The notes under the pieces: model-generated | What the model was told of the DNA's origin: nothing | Databases searched by the model: none | What the model saw: the letters and a program-made list of their open reading frames with translations, nothing else | Shown: positions 32,302-40,586 of the stretch, piece by piece | Layout: every line of letters begins with the position of its first letter | Numbering within the stretch: the stretch's first letter is position 1 | Translations under genes and position numbers: made by a program | Source: Pelomonas candidula | GTDB taxonomy: Bacteria; Pseudomonadota; Gammaproteobacteria; Burkholderiales; Burkholderiaceae_C | Assembly: GCF_043555985.1 (NCBI RefSeq) | Contig: NZ_JBIGIC010000002.1 | Location: 124,001-188,000 of the forward strand | Reading direction: 5' to 3' | Length of the DNA: 64,000 bases

Positions 32302-34632
32302 ATGCTTCACCACTTCGACGACGGCTCGCGCTGCGAGCTGAGCAGCCCGACCGCGATGCCCCAGGCCGGCGGCTTCCTGTGGAACCGCCGCATGATGATC
32401 CAGGTCACCTGCCGCGGCTATGCAACCGCGCAGTTCATGCAGCCCGAACCGGCCAAGTACGCGCACGCGCCCAACCTGGAGGCCAAGACCTTCATGCAGC
32501 CGGAGCAGGCGTATTACGCCCACCACCCCGGCCGCTTCGTCTACGTGAAGGACGAGGACAGCGGCAAGCTGTTCTCCGTCCCCTACGAGCCGGTGCGCGC
32601 GCCGGTCGACGCGTTCCGTTTCACGGTCGGCAAGCACGAGCTGGGCTGGACCGTCGAGCATCTGGGCCTGCGCGTCGAGATGAGCCTGAGCCTGCCGACC
32701 GACGACGTCGTCGAGCTGTGGGAGCTGCGCGTGACCAACCTGTCAGGCCGTGCGCGCCGCATCAGCGTCGTGCCCTACTTCCCCATCGGCTACATGTCGT
32801 GGATGAACCAGTCGGCCGAGTGGCGGGCCGACCTCGGCGGCATCGTCGCCAGCAGCGTGACGCCCTACCAGAAGGTCGCCGACCACTTCAAGAACCTGCA
32901 CCTCAAGGACAAGACCTACTTCCTCTGCGAACGCATGCCGGACGCGTGGGAGGCCCGCCAGGCTGCCTTCGAGGGCGAGGGCGGGCTGCACGCGCCGAGC
33001 GCGCTGCAAGCGGAACAGCTGGCCGGCGGCGACGCCCGTTACGAGACGCCCGCGGCCTGCGTGCAGTACCGGCTGTCGCTGGAGCCGGGCGACGGCAAGA
33101 CCTTGCGCTTCCTGTTCGGCCCTGCGCTGGACGATGCCGAGATCGCCCGCACCCGCCAGACCTACCTCGGCAAGGCCGGCTTCGCCGCCGCCCGCGCGGC
33201 CTACGCCGACTACATCGACCGCGGCCGCGGCTGCCTGCGCATCCAGACGCCCGACCCCGACCTCGACCGCTTCGTCAACCACTGGCTGCCGCGCCAGGTC
33301 TTCTATCACGGTGACGTCAACCGCCTCAGCACCGACCCGCAGACGCGCAACTACCTGCAGGACAACCTCGGCATGGCCTACATCGCGCCCGCCGTTACCC
33401 GCAGCGCGCTGCTGCTCGCGCTGAGCCAGCAGCACGCCAACGGCTCCATGCCGGACGGCATCCTCATCGTCGAAGGCGCCGAGCTGAAGTACATCAACCA
33501 GGTGCCGCACACGGACCACTGCGTCTGGCTGCCGGTCTGCCTGCAGGCCTATTTGGACGAAACGGCCGATTACGCGCTGCTGTCCGAACAGGTGGGCGAA
33601 CTCAGCGTCGCCGAGCGGCTGGACGCCGCGATGGCCTGGCTGCACCAGGACCGCGATGCGCGCGGCCTCAGCTTCATCGCCCAGGGCGACTGGTGCGACC
33701 CGATGAACATGGTGGGCTACAAGGGCCGCGGCGTGTCGGGCTGGCTGACGGTGGCCGCGGCCTACGCGATGAAGCTGTGGGCCGGCATCTGTGCCGACGC
33801 GGGCCGAACCGACGCCGCCACGCGCTGGCGCGCGGCCGCGCGGGACCTCAACGACGCCGCCAACCAGCACCTGTGGGACGGCGACTGGTTCGCCCGCGGC
33901 ATCACGGACGACGGCGTCGTCTTCGGCGTCAAGGCGGACACCGCCGGCCGCATCTACCTGAACCCGCAGTCCTGGGCCCTGCTCGGCGGCGCCGCGAGCG
34001 ACGAGCAGCGCCGCAAAATGCTGGCCGCCATCGACGCCCAGCTGGAGACGCCGCACGGCGTCGCGATGTTCAACCCGCCCTACCCCGGCATGCGCGATGA
34101 CGTGGGCCGCGTGACGCAGAAGCACCCGGGCTCGGCCGAGAACGGTGCCGTCTACAACCACGCCGCCGCCTTCTACATCCATGCGCTGTACGACATCGGC
34201 GACGCCGACCGTGCCTACAGCGCGCTGCGCCGCATGATCCCGGGGCCGGACGACGCTGACCTGCTGCAGCGTGGACAGCTGCCGGTCTTCATCCCCAACT
34301 ACTACCGCGGCGCGCACCAGCAATATCCGCGCACGGCCGGCCGCTCCAGCCAGCTGTTCAACACCGGCACGGCAGCCTGGGCCTACCGCAGCGTCATCGA
34401 AGGCCTGTGCGGCCTGCGCGGCCACGCCGAAGGCCTGCTCGTGAAGCCGCAGCTGCCATCGGGCTGGAGCCACCTGAACGCCGAACGCGAGTTCCGCGGC
34501 GCGCGCTTCCATCTGAACGTGCGGCGTACCGGCACGGCGAAGGTGTTGCTGAACGGCCAGCCGCTGCCCGACGGCCTGGTGCGCCGCATCGAGGCCGGCC
34601 GCGAGTACCGCCTGGAAGTCGAGATCGCCTGA
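32302..34632 (+). CDS. GH94 phosphorylase, probable cellobionic acid phosphorylase
   Basis: 776 residues, cytoplasmic. It has the GH94 layout of N-terminal beta-sandwich, linker, (alpha/alpha)6 barrel and C-terminal beta domain. The catalytic acid is D466 in 'IAQGDWCDPMNMVGYKGRG'. Q190 ('VTPYQK'), R603 and K607 ('DVGRVTQKHPG') lie where, from memory, the characterised Saccharophagus degradans cellobionic acid phosphorylase has Q190, R609 and K613 around gluconate, with D472 as catalytic acid; the last three are offset by a constant six residues. The reaction would be cellobionate + phosphate to alpha-glucose 1-phosphate + gluconate, and the adjacent gluconokinase uses the second product. Cellobiose or other beta-glucoside phosphorylase activity is the alternative. 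Confidence 0.85.
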   Translation: MLHHFDDGSRCELSSPTAMPQAGGFLWNRRMMIQVTCRGYATAQFMQPEPAKYAHAPNLEAKTFMQPEQAYYAHHPGRFVYVKDEDSGKLFSVPYEPVRAPVDAFRFTVGKHELGWTVEHLGLRVEMSLSLPTDDVVELWELRVTNLSGRARRISVVPYFPIGYMSWMNQSAEWRADLGGIVASSVTPYQKVADHFKNLHLKDKTYFLCERMPDAWEARQAAFEGEGGLHAPSALQAEQLAGGDARYETPAACVQYRLSLEPGDGKTLRFLFGPALDDAEIARTRQTYLGKAGFAAARAAYADYIDRGRGCLRIQTPDPDLDRFVNHWLPRQVFYHGDVNRLSTDPQTRNYLQDNLGMAYIAPAVTRSALLLALSQQHANGSMPDGILIVEGAELKYINQVPHTDHCVWLPVCLQAYLDETADYALLSEQVGELSVAERLDAAMAWLHQDRDARGLSFIAQGDWCDPMNMVGYKGRGVSGWLTVAAAYAMKLWAGICADAGRTDAATRWRAAARDLNDAANQHLWDGDWFARGITDDGVVFGVKADTAGRIYLNPQSWALLGGAASDEQRRKMLAAIDAQLETPHGVAMFNPPYPGMRDDVGRVTQKHPGSAENGAVYNHAAAFYIHALYDIGDADRAYSALRRMIPGPDDADLLQRGQLPVFIPNYYRGAHQQYPRTAGRSSQLFNTGTAAWAYRSVIEGLCGLRGHAEGLLVKPQLPSGWSHLNAEREFRGARFHLNVRRTGTAKVLLNGQPLPDGLVRRIEAGREYRLEVEIA

Positions 34633-34643
34633 GGCGCCACGGA

Positions 34644-34857
34644 TTCGGGCCGAGCGCCGGGCCGCTCCCAAGCCGGCCCGTCAGGCGATGTACACGCGGC
34701 TCGATGCCGCGTGTATCGCCGTCCCCTCGGGGGCTTTGGCCGGACACATTGCGCCCAGTGGGCGCGATGTGCCTGCCGAAGAGCAGCCGCTCTGCCGGCT
34801 GCGCGGTCTGCAAGACCGACCAGACCGCCCGCGTTCAGCGCGGCGGCCTGGGCGAGG
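34644..34857 (-). repeat. Dispersed GC-rich repeat, copy C (214 bp, with insertion)
   Basis: Read on the minus strand it starts CCCCTCGCCCAG and ends GCTCGGCCCGAA like copies A and B, but carries about 75 extra bases between GGTCGGT and CCCCGAGGGGACGGCGAT. The variable hairpin here pairs ACACGCGGC with GCCGCGTGT. It fills the whole gap between the convergent GH94 and lacI genes, where its hairpins may act in transcription termination. Confidence 0.8.
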
Positions 34858-34860
34858 GGC

Positions 34861-35916
34861 TCACGAGCTCGCCCGCCGCACGACCTGGAAGCCCAGGTCC
34901 AGGTGCGGCGTGTCCACCGGCTGGCCACGCATCAGCTTCATCAGCATCTGCGCCGCCTGCTCGCCGATCTCGCGGCGCGGCGTGGCCACGGTGGTCAGCG
35001 GCGGCACCATCTGGTCGCTGCCCGGCAGGTCGTTGAAACCCGCCACCGCCAGCTTGCCAGGCACCTCGATGCCCAGCCGCAGCGCGGCCAGCAGCGCGCC
35101 CTGGGCCAGGTCGTCGTTGCAGAAGAAGATCGCGTCAGTGCCAGGCGCCTCGCGCAGCACACGCTCCAGCAGCGCGCCGCCCAGCGCCATCGACGACGGC
35201 TCGGCACTCAGCACCTTGTTGACGCGGTCCGCCAGGCCGGCCTGCACCAGCGCGGCCTCGTAGCCCTCGCCGCGCTCCAGCGTGCGCGGGTCCAGCTGTG
35301 CTGCCACATAGGCGATGCGGCTGCGGCCGCTGTCCAGCAACTGCTGCGTGATGGCCCGCCCGGCGTCCCGCTGCGAGAAACCGACGCTGTGGCCGCCCTC
35401 TTCCTCGCCGACCTCCATGACGCGCACGCAGGGCACGCCGCTGCCTTCGATCATCGCGTTGGCCGCTTCGCTGCGGTCGCTGCCGGTCACGATCAACCCC
35501 GCTGGCCGATGCGCCAGGAAGCTGCGCAGCACGGCCTCTTCCTCGCCGGCGTCGTAATGGGTCACGCCGATCAGCGTCTGGTAGCCGGCCGGCACCAGCG
35601 TGTTCTGCACGGCATCCAGCAACTCGACGAACAGCGTATTGCTGAGCTTGGGGATAAGCACGGCGACGTGCGAGCTGCGGCTCGATGCCAGGGCGCGCGC
35701 GGCCGGGTCCGGCACGTAGCCGAGGGCCGTCGCGGCGGCCTGCACGCGCTCGCACAACTCCTGCGCCACGGCCCGCTCTCCGCGCAGCGCGCGCGATACC
35801 GTGATGGGGCTCACGCCCGCCTCCCTCGCCACGTCGGCCAGCGTCACCCGGCCGGTGGCGCGGGTGCGTCGGGCGGTGGTGGACGGGGTCGGCGGGGCAG
35901 TCGGCGTGCGGCTCAT
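34861..35916 (-). CDS. LacI-family transcriptional repressor of the cellobionate/gluconate unit
   Basis: 351 residues from ATG 35916; a TTG at 35970 lies in the operator itself and is rejected. The N-terminal helix-turn-helix 'VTLADVAREAGVSPITVSRALRGE' with hinge 'YVPDPAARALASSRS' is standard. The effector domain has 'VAVLIPKLSNTLFVELLDAVQ' and 'IFFCNDDLAQGALLAALRLGIEVPGKLAVAGFNDL'. A basic, Thr/Pro-rich stretch of about 22 residues precedes the DNA-binding domain. It probably binds GGATAGCGCTATCC upstream of itself, gntK and the TonB receptor. The general type is that of gluconate repressors (GntR of the LacI family); the inducer is unknown, gluconate or a phosphorylated derivative being likely. 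Confidence 0.9.
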   Translation of the reverse strand: MSRTPTAPPTPSTTARRTRATGRVTLADVAREAGVSPITVSRALRGERAVAQELCERVQAAATALGYVPDPAARALASSRSSHVAVLIPKLSNTLFVELLDAVQNTLVPAGYQTLIGVTHYDAGEEEAVLRSFLAHRPAGLIVTGSDRSEAANAMIEGSGVPCVRVMEVGEEEGGHSVGFSQRDAGRAITQQLLDSGRSRIAYVAAQLDPRTLERGEGYEAALVQAGLADRVNKVLSAEPSSMALGGALLERVLREAPGTDAIFFCNDDLAQGALLAALRLGIEVPGKLAVAGFNDLPGSDQMVPPLTTVATPRREIGEQAAQMLMKLMRGQPVDTPHLDLGFQVVRRASS

Positions 35917-35959
35917 CACTACATGGTATCCCCATATCGACGCAGGGATTCGGCGCCTA

Positions 35960-35973
35960 GGATAGCGCAATCC
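35960..35973. promoter_or_regulatory. LacI-family operator before lacI (one mismatch)
   Basis: GGATAGCGCAATCC differs from the palindrome at 30394 by one base. It lies 43 bp upstream of the lacI start and suggests autoregulation. It could also control a plus-strand transcript towards 36062. Confidence 0.75.
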
Positions 35974-35974
35974 C

Positions 35975-36062
35975 GACGTTCTCCTCCTCGCCCGACTCTG
36001 GGTGATTACCGGGCGGACGGCGTTGTCATGCCCTGCATGAACTGGCGTCCGCCCCTTTTTTT
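35975..36062 (+). ncRNA. Candidate small RNA between two LacI operators
   Basis: No gene fits in 35974-36166. The stretch begins just after an operator, contains the pyrimidine-rich TTCTCCTCCTC (35980-35990), which is complementary to Shine-Dalgarno sequences, and ends in a strong hairpin with a T7 tail. This is the shape of a short regulatory RNA about 85 nt long. No promoter is identifiable by eye. The alternative is an untranslated leader or a stray terminator. Confidence 0.3.
36011..36062 (+). terminator. Rho-independent terminator upstream of the TonB receptor
   Basis: GGGCGGACG (36011-36019) pairs perfectly with CGTCCGCCC (36046-36054), and seven T residues follow from 36056. The loop contains a second small hairpin, TCATGC-CC-TGCATGA-like. 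Its T-run direction means it ends plus-strand transcription, although the only gene to the left (lacI) points away. Confidence 0.75.
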
Positions 36063-36071
36063 AACCCAACG

Positions 36072-36085
36072 GGATAGCGCTATCC
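36072..36085. promoter_or_regulatory. LacI-family operator before the TonB-dependent receptor
   Basis: GGATAGCGCTATCC, identical to the site at 30394, is 81 bp upstream of the receptor start. This ties outer-membrane uptake to the same regulator as the gluconokinase-transporter-phosphorylase operon. Confidence 0.85.
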
Positions 36086-36166
36086 ATTCTTTCTGACTTC
36101 ACCGGCTGATCACCGCGACGCGCCCCACAAAACCAGCGAAACCCGCTGCAACACCAGGAGACATCC

Positions 36167-39109
36167 ATGCGTACCCCCGGCCATCAAACCCTGATCCACA
36201 TCGCCGCCCTCACGGTCTGCGCCAGCCTCGCGCTGGCAGCCCGGGCGCAGGAAGCCCAGCCCGCTACCGACGCCACGACGGAGACCGCAGCCCCCAACGT
36301 GCTGAGTACGGTCGTCGTGTCCGGCTCGCGCATCTCGGCACGCGGCTTCACGCAGCCGACGCCGACGACGCGCATGGTCGCCGCCGACCTGGAAAAGGTC
36401 GCCAAGCCCAACCTGTTCGACGCCATCGCCGAACTGCCCGCACTGCAGGGCAGCACCGGCCGAACGACCAGCACCAACAGCACCAGCAGCGGCATCCAGG
36501 GCCTGAGCTCGCTGAGCCTGCGCGGCCTGACGCCCATCCGCACGCTGACGCTGCTGGACGGCCAGCGCGTCGTCGGCGCCAACGTCACCGGCGTCACCGA
36601 CGTCAGCCAGTTCCCGCAACTGCTCATCAAGCAGGTCGACGTGGTGACCGGCGGTGCGTCCGCCTCCTACGGCTCGGACGCTGTCGGCGGCGTCGTCAAC
36701 TTCGTCACCGACAAGCGCTTCACCGGCTTCAAGGCCAACGTCGAGGGCGGCGAGACCAATTACCACGACGACAGGAACGCCACGCTGCAGGCCGCCTGGG
36801 GCAACGCCTTCCTCGATGGCCGCGCGCACCTGTCGGCCAGCGTCGAGTACAGCCGCGAGAAGGGCGTGCCCTCCCCGCGCTTCGGCGGCGCCGGGGCCAA
36901 CGGCCGCACCTGGTTCAAGAACCCGGCCTTCCAGGTGCGCCCCATCGCGCAGACCAACGATGGCAAGCCGCAGTACACCTTCATCGAGAACGCCCAGCAG
37001 TTCCAGTACGCCAAGTACGGCCTCATCACCAACGGCCCGCTGCAGGGCACAGCCTTCGGCCCGGGCGGCACGCCGTTCCAGTTCCAGTACGGCTCGGGCG
37101 GCGTGCCCACGGGAACGGGTGCCGTCACCGGCTGCGTGACGCCCTTCTGCGTCGGTGGCGACCTCAGCGGCACCGTCGGCGGCGGCACGACGCTGGGCAT
37201 GAACATGACGCGCCAGGTGTTCTACACGCGCGGCAGCTACGAGCTGAGCCCGGATCACGAAATCTTCTTCACGCTGAACTACGGCAAGGTCGATTCGCGG
37301 TTCACGCCCAACCCCGGCGCGGCGAAGAACGCCAACCTGACGATCCAGTGCGACAACCCCTTCCTGCCGGCCTCCATCGTCACGGCCTGCGCGGCGAACA
37401 ACATCACGAGCTTCCAGTACGGCACGGCCAACGCCGAGTTCCCGAAGGACATCGAGGTCAACCCGGTGCGCACGCAGGCCCGCGTCACCGTCGGCGCCAA
37501 CGGCCGCTTCGACGCCTTCGGCAAGGACTGGACCTACGACGCCTACGCCACGCACGGCCAGAACACGATCGACATCAACGTCGCCAACATGACGTTGAAC
37601 AACCGATACACCGCTGCTATCGACGCCATCCGCGGCCCCAACAACACCATCATCTGCCGCAACGCCGCGGCCGCGGCGTCCGGCTGCGTGCCCTTGAACA
37701 TCATCGGCGACGTGCCCATCGACCCGGCGGCCTGGGCCTACATCGCGCCGGCCAACGGCCCGCACCAGCATTCGCGCCAGCGACAGTCGGTCGCCAGTTT
37801 CAGCGTCAACGGCGAACCCTTCTCGCTGTGGGCCGGCCCGGTGGCCCTGGCCTTCGGCGCCGAGGCACGCAAGGAGCAGTACTACGTCACCGGCGACCCC
37901 TACGGTAACGGCGTGTCGGCCGACACGCCCAACACGGCGCAGTACCCAGCCGACCCGGTCCTGACCAACCCCATCGGCAACCATTGGTACGCCGGCAACT
38001 ATCACAACGCGGCCGGCAGCTACAACGTCAAGGAAGGTTTCATCGAGCTGAATGTGCCGATGTTCAAGTCGGCCAGCCTGGGCGAGGCCAATCTCAACAT
38101 CGCCGGCCGCCACACCAAGTACAGCACCTCGGGCAACGTCGACAGCTGGAAGGTCGGCTCGACGTGGAAGACCGGCGTGGACGGCCTGCGGCTGCGCGCC
38201 GTCACGTCACGCGACGTGCGCGCGCCCAACCTCAGCGAGCTGTTCGCCGCGCCGCTGGTCGTCAACAACACCGTCAACTCCAACGGCACGACGCTGACGG
38301 TCCAGCAGCGCACCATCGGCAACACCCGGCTGCGCCCCGAGATCGGCCGCAACACGACGCTGGGCCTGGTGCTGGCACAGCCAAAGTGGGCGCCGGGCTT
38401 CAGCGCCTCCATCGACTACTTTGACATCAAGGTCAACGACGTCATCTCCTCGCTGAGCGCGCAGCAGGAGGTGGACCTCTGCGCCGCCGGCAACCAGGAG
38501 ATCTGCGCCGCGATGGACCTCGTCAGCGCGACGAAGTACGTGACGCTGCAGGCCTTCAACCTGGCCTCCATGCACAACAAGGGCTTCGACCTGGAAGGCC
38601 TGTACCGCTTCAACCTGGGCAGCGCGGGTCTGCCCGGCAGCATCACGCTGCGCGCGCTGGCCACGCACACGAACAGCTTCGTGACGGACTCCGGCGTCGT
38701 CGGCACCATCCCGAGCGACGCCGCCGGCGTCAACCTCGGCAACACGCCCAGGTGGAAGGCCCAGTTCTCGCAGTCCTGGGAGACCGATGCCGCGAGCTTC
38801 ACGGTCTCGCAGCGCTGGATCAGCGACGGCGTCTACAGCAACGAGTACATCGAGTGCCAGACCAGCTGCCCGGTGTCCACCGTCACCCACCCCACCATCC
38901 TGAACAACCAGATGAAGGGCGCGTTCTACTGGGACATCGGCGGCTCGTACAAGCTCAACAAGAACGTGACGGTCTACTTCAAGGTCGACAACCTGACCGA
39001 CGTGGCCCCGGCCGCCGCGCCGCAGACGGGCACGGGCTACGGCATCAACCCGTTCCTGTACGACGTGCTGGGGCGGCAGTACCGGGTCGGCGCCCGGCTG
39101 CAGTTTTGA
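36167..39109 (+). CDS. TonB-dependent outer-membrane receptor, probable cellobionate/cello-oligosaccharide uptake
   Basis: 980 residues. A signal peptide (about 1-27, ending ARAQ) is followed by a TonB-box-like 'LSTVVVSGSRI' (about 46-56), the plug domain with 'LSSLSLRGLTPIRTLTLLDGQRVV' and 'VDVVTGGASASYGSDAVGGVVNFVT', and a long barrel ending in aromatic 'RQYRVGARLQF'. It belongs to the large-barrel group with the 'RISARGF' start common among carbohydrate receptors of Xanthomonas and Caulobacter type. No SusD-like partner is present. The operator at 36072 links it to the LacI regulon, so the ligand is probably the sugar acid handled by the GH94 enzyme. Confidence 0.9.
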   Translation: MRTPGHQTLIHIAALTVCASLALAARAQEAQPATDATTETAAPNVLSTVVVSGSRISARGFTQPTPTTRMVAADLEKVAKPNLFDAIAELPALQGSTGRTTSTNSTSSGIQGLSSLSLRGLTPIRTLTLLDGQRVVGANVTGVTDVSQFPQLLIKQVDVVTGGASASYGSDAVGGVVNFVTDKRFTGFKANVEGGETNYHDDRNATLQAAWGNAFLDGRAHLSASVEYSREKGVPSPRFGGAGANGRTWFKNPAFQVRPIAQTNDGKPQYTFIENAQQFQYAKYGLITNGPLQGTAFGPGGTPFQFQYGSGGVPTGTGAVTGCVTPFCVGGDLSGTVGGGTTLGMNMTRQVFYTRGSYELSPDHEIFFTLNYGKVDSRFTPNPGAAKNANLTIQCDNPFLPASIVTACAANNITSFQYGTANAEFPKDIEVNPVRTQARVTVGANGRFDAFGKDWTYDAYATHGQNTIDINVANMTLNNRYTAAIDAIRGPNNTIICRNAAAAASGCVPLNIIGDVPIDPAAWAYIAPANGPHQHSRQRQSVASFSVNGEPFSLWAGPVALAFGAEARKEQYYVTGDPYGNGVSADTPNTAQYPADPVLTNPIGNHWYAGNYHNAAGSYNVKEGFIELNVPMFKSASLGEANLNIAGRHTKYSTSGNVDSWKVGSTWKTGVDGLRLRAVTSRDVRAPNLSELFAAPLVVNNTVNSNGTTLTVQQRTIGNTRLRPEIGRNTTLGLVLAQPKWAPGFSASIDYFDIKVNDVISSLSAQQEVDLCAAGNQEICAAMDLVSATKYVTLQAFNLASMHNKGFDLEGLYRFNLGSAGLPGSITLRALATHTNSFVTDSGVVGTIPSDAAGVNLGNTPRWKAQFSQSWETDAASFTVSQRWISDGVYSNEYIECQTSCPVSTVTHPTILNNQMKGAFYWDIGGSYKLNKNVTVYFKVDNLTDVAPAAAPQTGTGYGINPFLYDVLGRQYRVGARLQF

Positions 39110-39245
39110 CCCCTCGCCCAGTCTCGCCTTGCTGAACGCGGGCGAGCCTGGTCGGTCCCCCAAGGGGACGGCGATGCTCGCGGCGTTGAGCCGCAAGCAC
39201 ATCGCCAGATGGGCCGGCTTGGGGCGGCCCGGCGCTCGGCCCGAA
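39110..39245 (+). repeat. Dispersed GC-rich repeat, copy B (136 bp)
   Basis: Starts directly after the receptor stop codon with CCCCTCGCCCAG and ends GCGCTCGGCCCGAA, 11 nt before the end of the convergent deaminase gene. The variable hairpin is CTCGCGGC-GTT-GAGCCGCAAG inside the constant frame GGCGAT ... ATCGCC. It fills the convergent gap just as copy C does. Confidence 0.85.
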
Positions 39246-39256
39246 CAAAGCGCCCG

Positions 39257-40567
39257 TCAGCCGGCCTTCATACGGCCAACGACGTCTCGCACTTCGGCCA
39301 GCAGGTTGGGCACGTCGATGGTCGTCGGTTGACGGTCCTTCAGCACCTGGCGACCGCCGACCCACACGTTGCTGACATGCTCGCGGCCGGCCACGTAGAC
39401 CAGCTGCGCGGCGGCGTTGTAGACCGGCTGGCACTCCAGGCTGTCCAGCGACACGGCGACGACGTCGGCGAGCTTGCCGACTTCCAGCGACCCGAGGTCG
39501 TCGGCCCGGCCCATGGCCTTGGCGGCGCGGATGGTCGCCATTTCCAGCGCCGTGCGCGCGGAGGCCACCGTCGGGTCGCCCGTGATGCCCTTGGCCAGCA
39601 ACGCGGCAGAGCGGATCTCGCCGAACATGTCGAGGCGGTTGTTGGATGCCGCGCCGTCGGTGCCGAGGATGGTGTTGACGCCCGCGGACTCCAATGCCTT
39701 CAGCGGCATCACGCCCGAGGCCAGCTTCAGGTTGGAGTTCGGGTTGTGCACGAGGTGCACGCCCTTCTTCGCCATCAGCTCGATCTCGGCTTCGTCCAGG
39801 TGGACCATGTGCACAGCGATCATGCGTTCGCTGAACAGACCCAGCTTGTCGAGGCGTTCGATGGGCCGCACGCCGTACTGCTTCACGCCGTCGCTGACCT
39901 CACCCGCCGTCTCGTGGATGTGGCAGTGCATCTGGATGTCCAGCTTCTCGGCCAGATCACGCAGCTTGATGAAGGTCTCGTCCGACACCGTGTACGGCGC
40001 GTGCGGCGCGCTGGTCCAGTCCAGCAGCATCTCGCCCTTGTACTGCTCGTAGGCGGCGATGCCCTTGGCGATGTAGTCGTCGGGGCCGGACGCATAGCCG
40101 GTCGGGAAGTCGATGACGTTCATCGACACGGCGGCGCGCACGCCCGAGTCCACGGCGGCACGGGCCATCGCGGTCGGGAAGAAGTACATGTCGTTGATGT
40201 AGGTCGTGCCGCTGCGCAGACCTTCGGCCGCCGCCAGCTTGGAGCCCAGGTAGGTCCAGGCCTCGCTGACCCACTTCTTCTCCAGCGGCCAGATGTGGTT
40301 CTGCAGCCAGTCCATCAGCGGCACGTCATCGGCGACGCCGCGCAGCAGCGTCATGGCCGAGTGCGCATGGGCGTTGATGAGGCCGGGGATGAGGATCTGC
40401 TCGGGGAGCTCGACGCGCGTGGCCTGCGGGTACGTGGCCAGCAGCTCGGCATGGGTGCCGACGGCGGCGATGCGCTCGCCATCGATCAGCAGGCCGTGGT
40501 TCTCCAGCGTGTCTTCGCCGGCCTTCATCGTCAGCAGCCAACGGGGCAGCAGCAGGGTCTGGGACAT
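39257..40567 (-). CDS. mtaD: TRZ/ATZ-family amidohydrolase, probable MTA/SAH deaminase
   Basis: 436 residues from ATG 40567, preceded by AAGGAGAG. Metal-dependent amidohydrolase motifs are in order: 'NAHAHSAMTLLRG' (first His pair), 'QMHCHIHETAGEV', 'HMVHLDEAEI', and 'GTDGAASNNRLDM' with the metal-binding Asp. The 'SAPHAPYTVSDETF' stretch and overall length fit 5-methylthioadenosine/S-adenosylhomocysteine deaminases, which convert these to the inosine forms during methionine-cycle salvage. Other nucleoside or triazine deaminases of the family remain possible. The next upstream gene is a ribokinase-family kinase 19 nt away on the same strand. Confidence 0.82.
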   Translation of the reverse strand: MSQTLLLPRWLLTMKAGEDTLENHGLLIDGERIAAVGTHAELLATYPQATRVELPEQILIPGLINAHAHSAMTLLRGVADDVPLMDWLQNHIWPLEKKWVSEAWTYLGSKLAAAEGLRSGTTYINDMYFFPTAMARAAVDSGVRAAVSMNVIDFPTGYASGPDDYIAKGIAAYEQYKGEMLLDWTSAPHAPYTVSDETFIKLRDLAEKLDIQMHCHIHETAGEVSDGVKQYGVRPIERLDKLGLFSERMIAVHMVHLDEAEIELMAKKGVHLVHNPNSNLKLASGVMPLKALESAGVNTILGTDGAASNNRLDMFGEIRSAALLAKGITGDPTVASARTALEMATIRAAKAMGRADDLGSLEVGKLADVVAVSLDSLECQPVYNAAAQLVYVAGREHVSNVWVGGRQVLKDRQPTTIDVPNLLAEVRDVVGRMKAG

Positions 40568-40586
40568 CTCTTCTCTCCTTGTGGGA

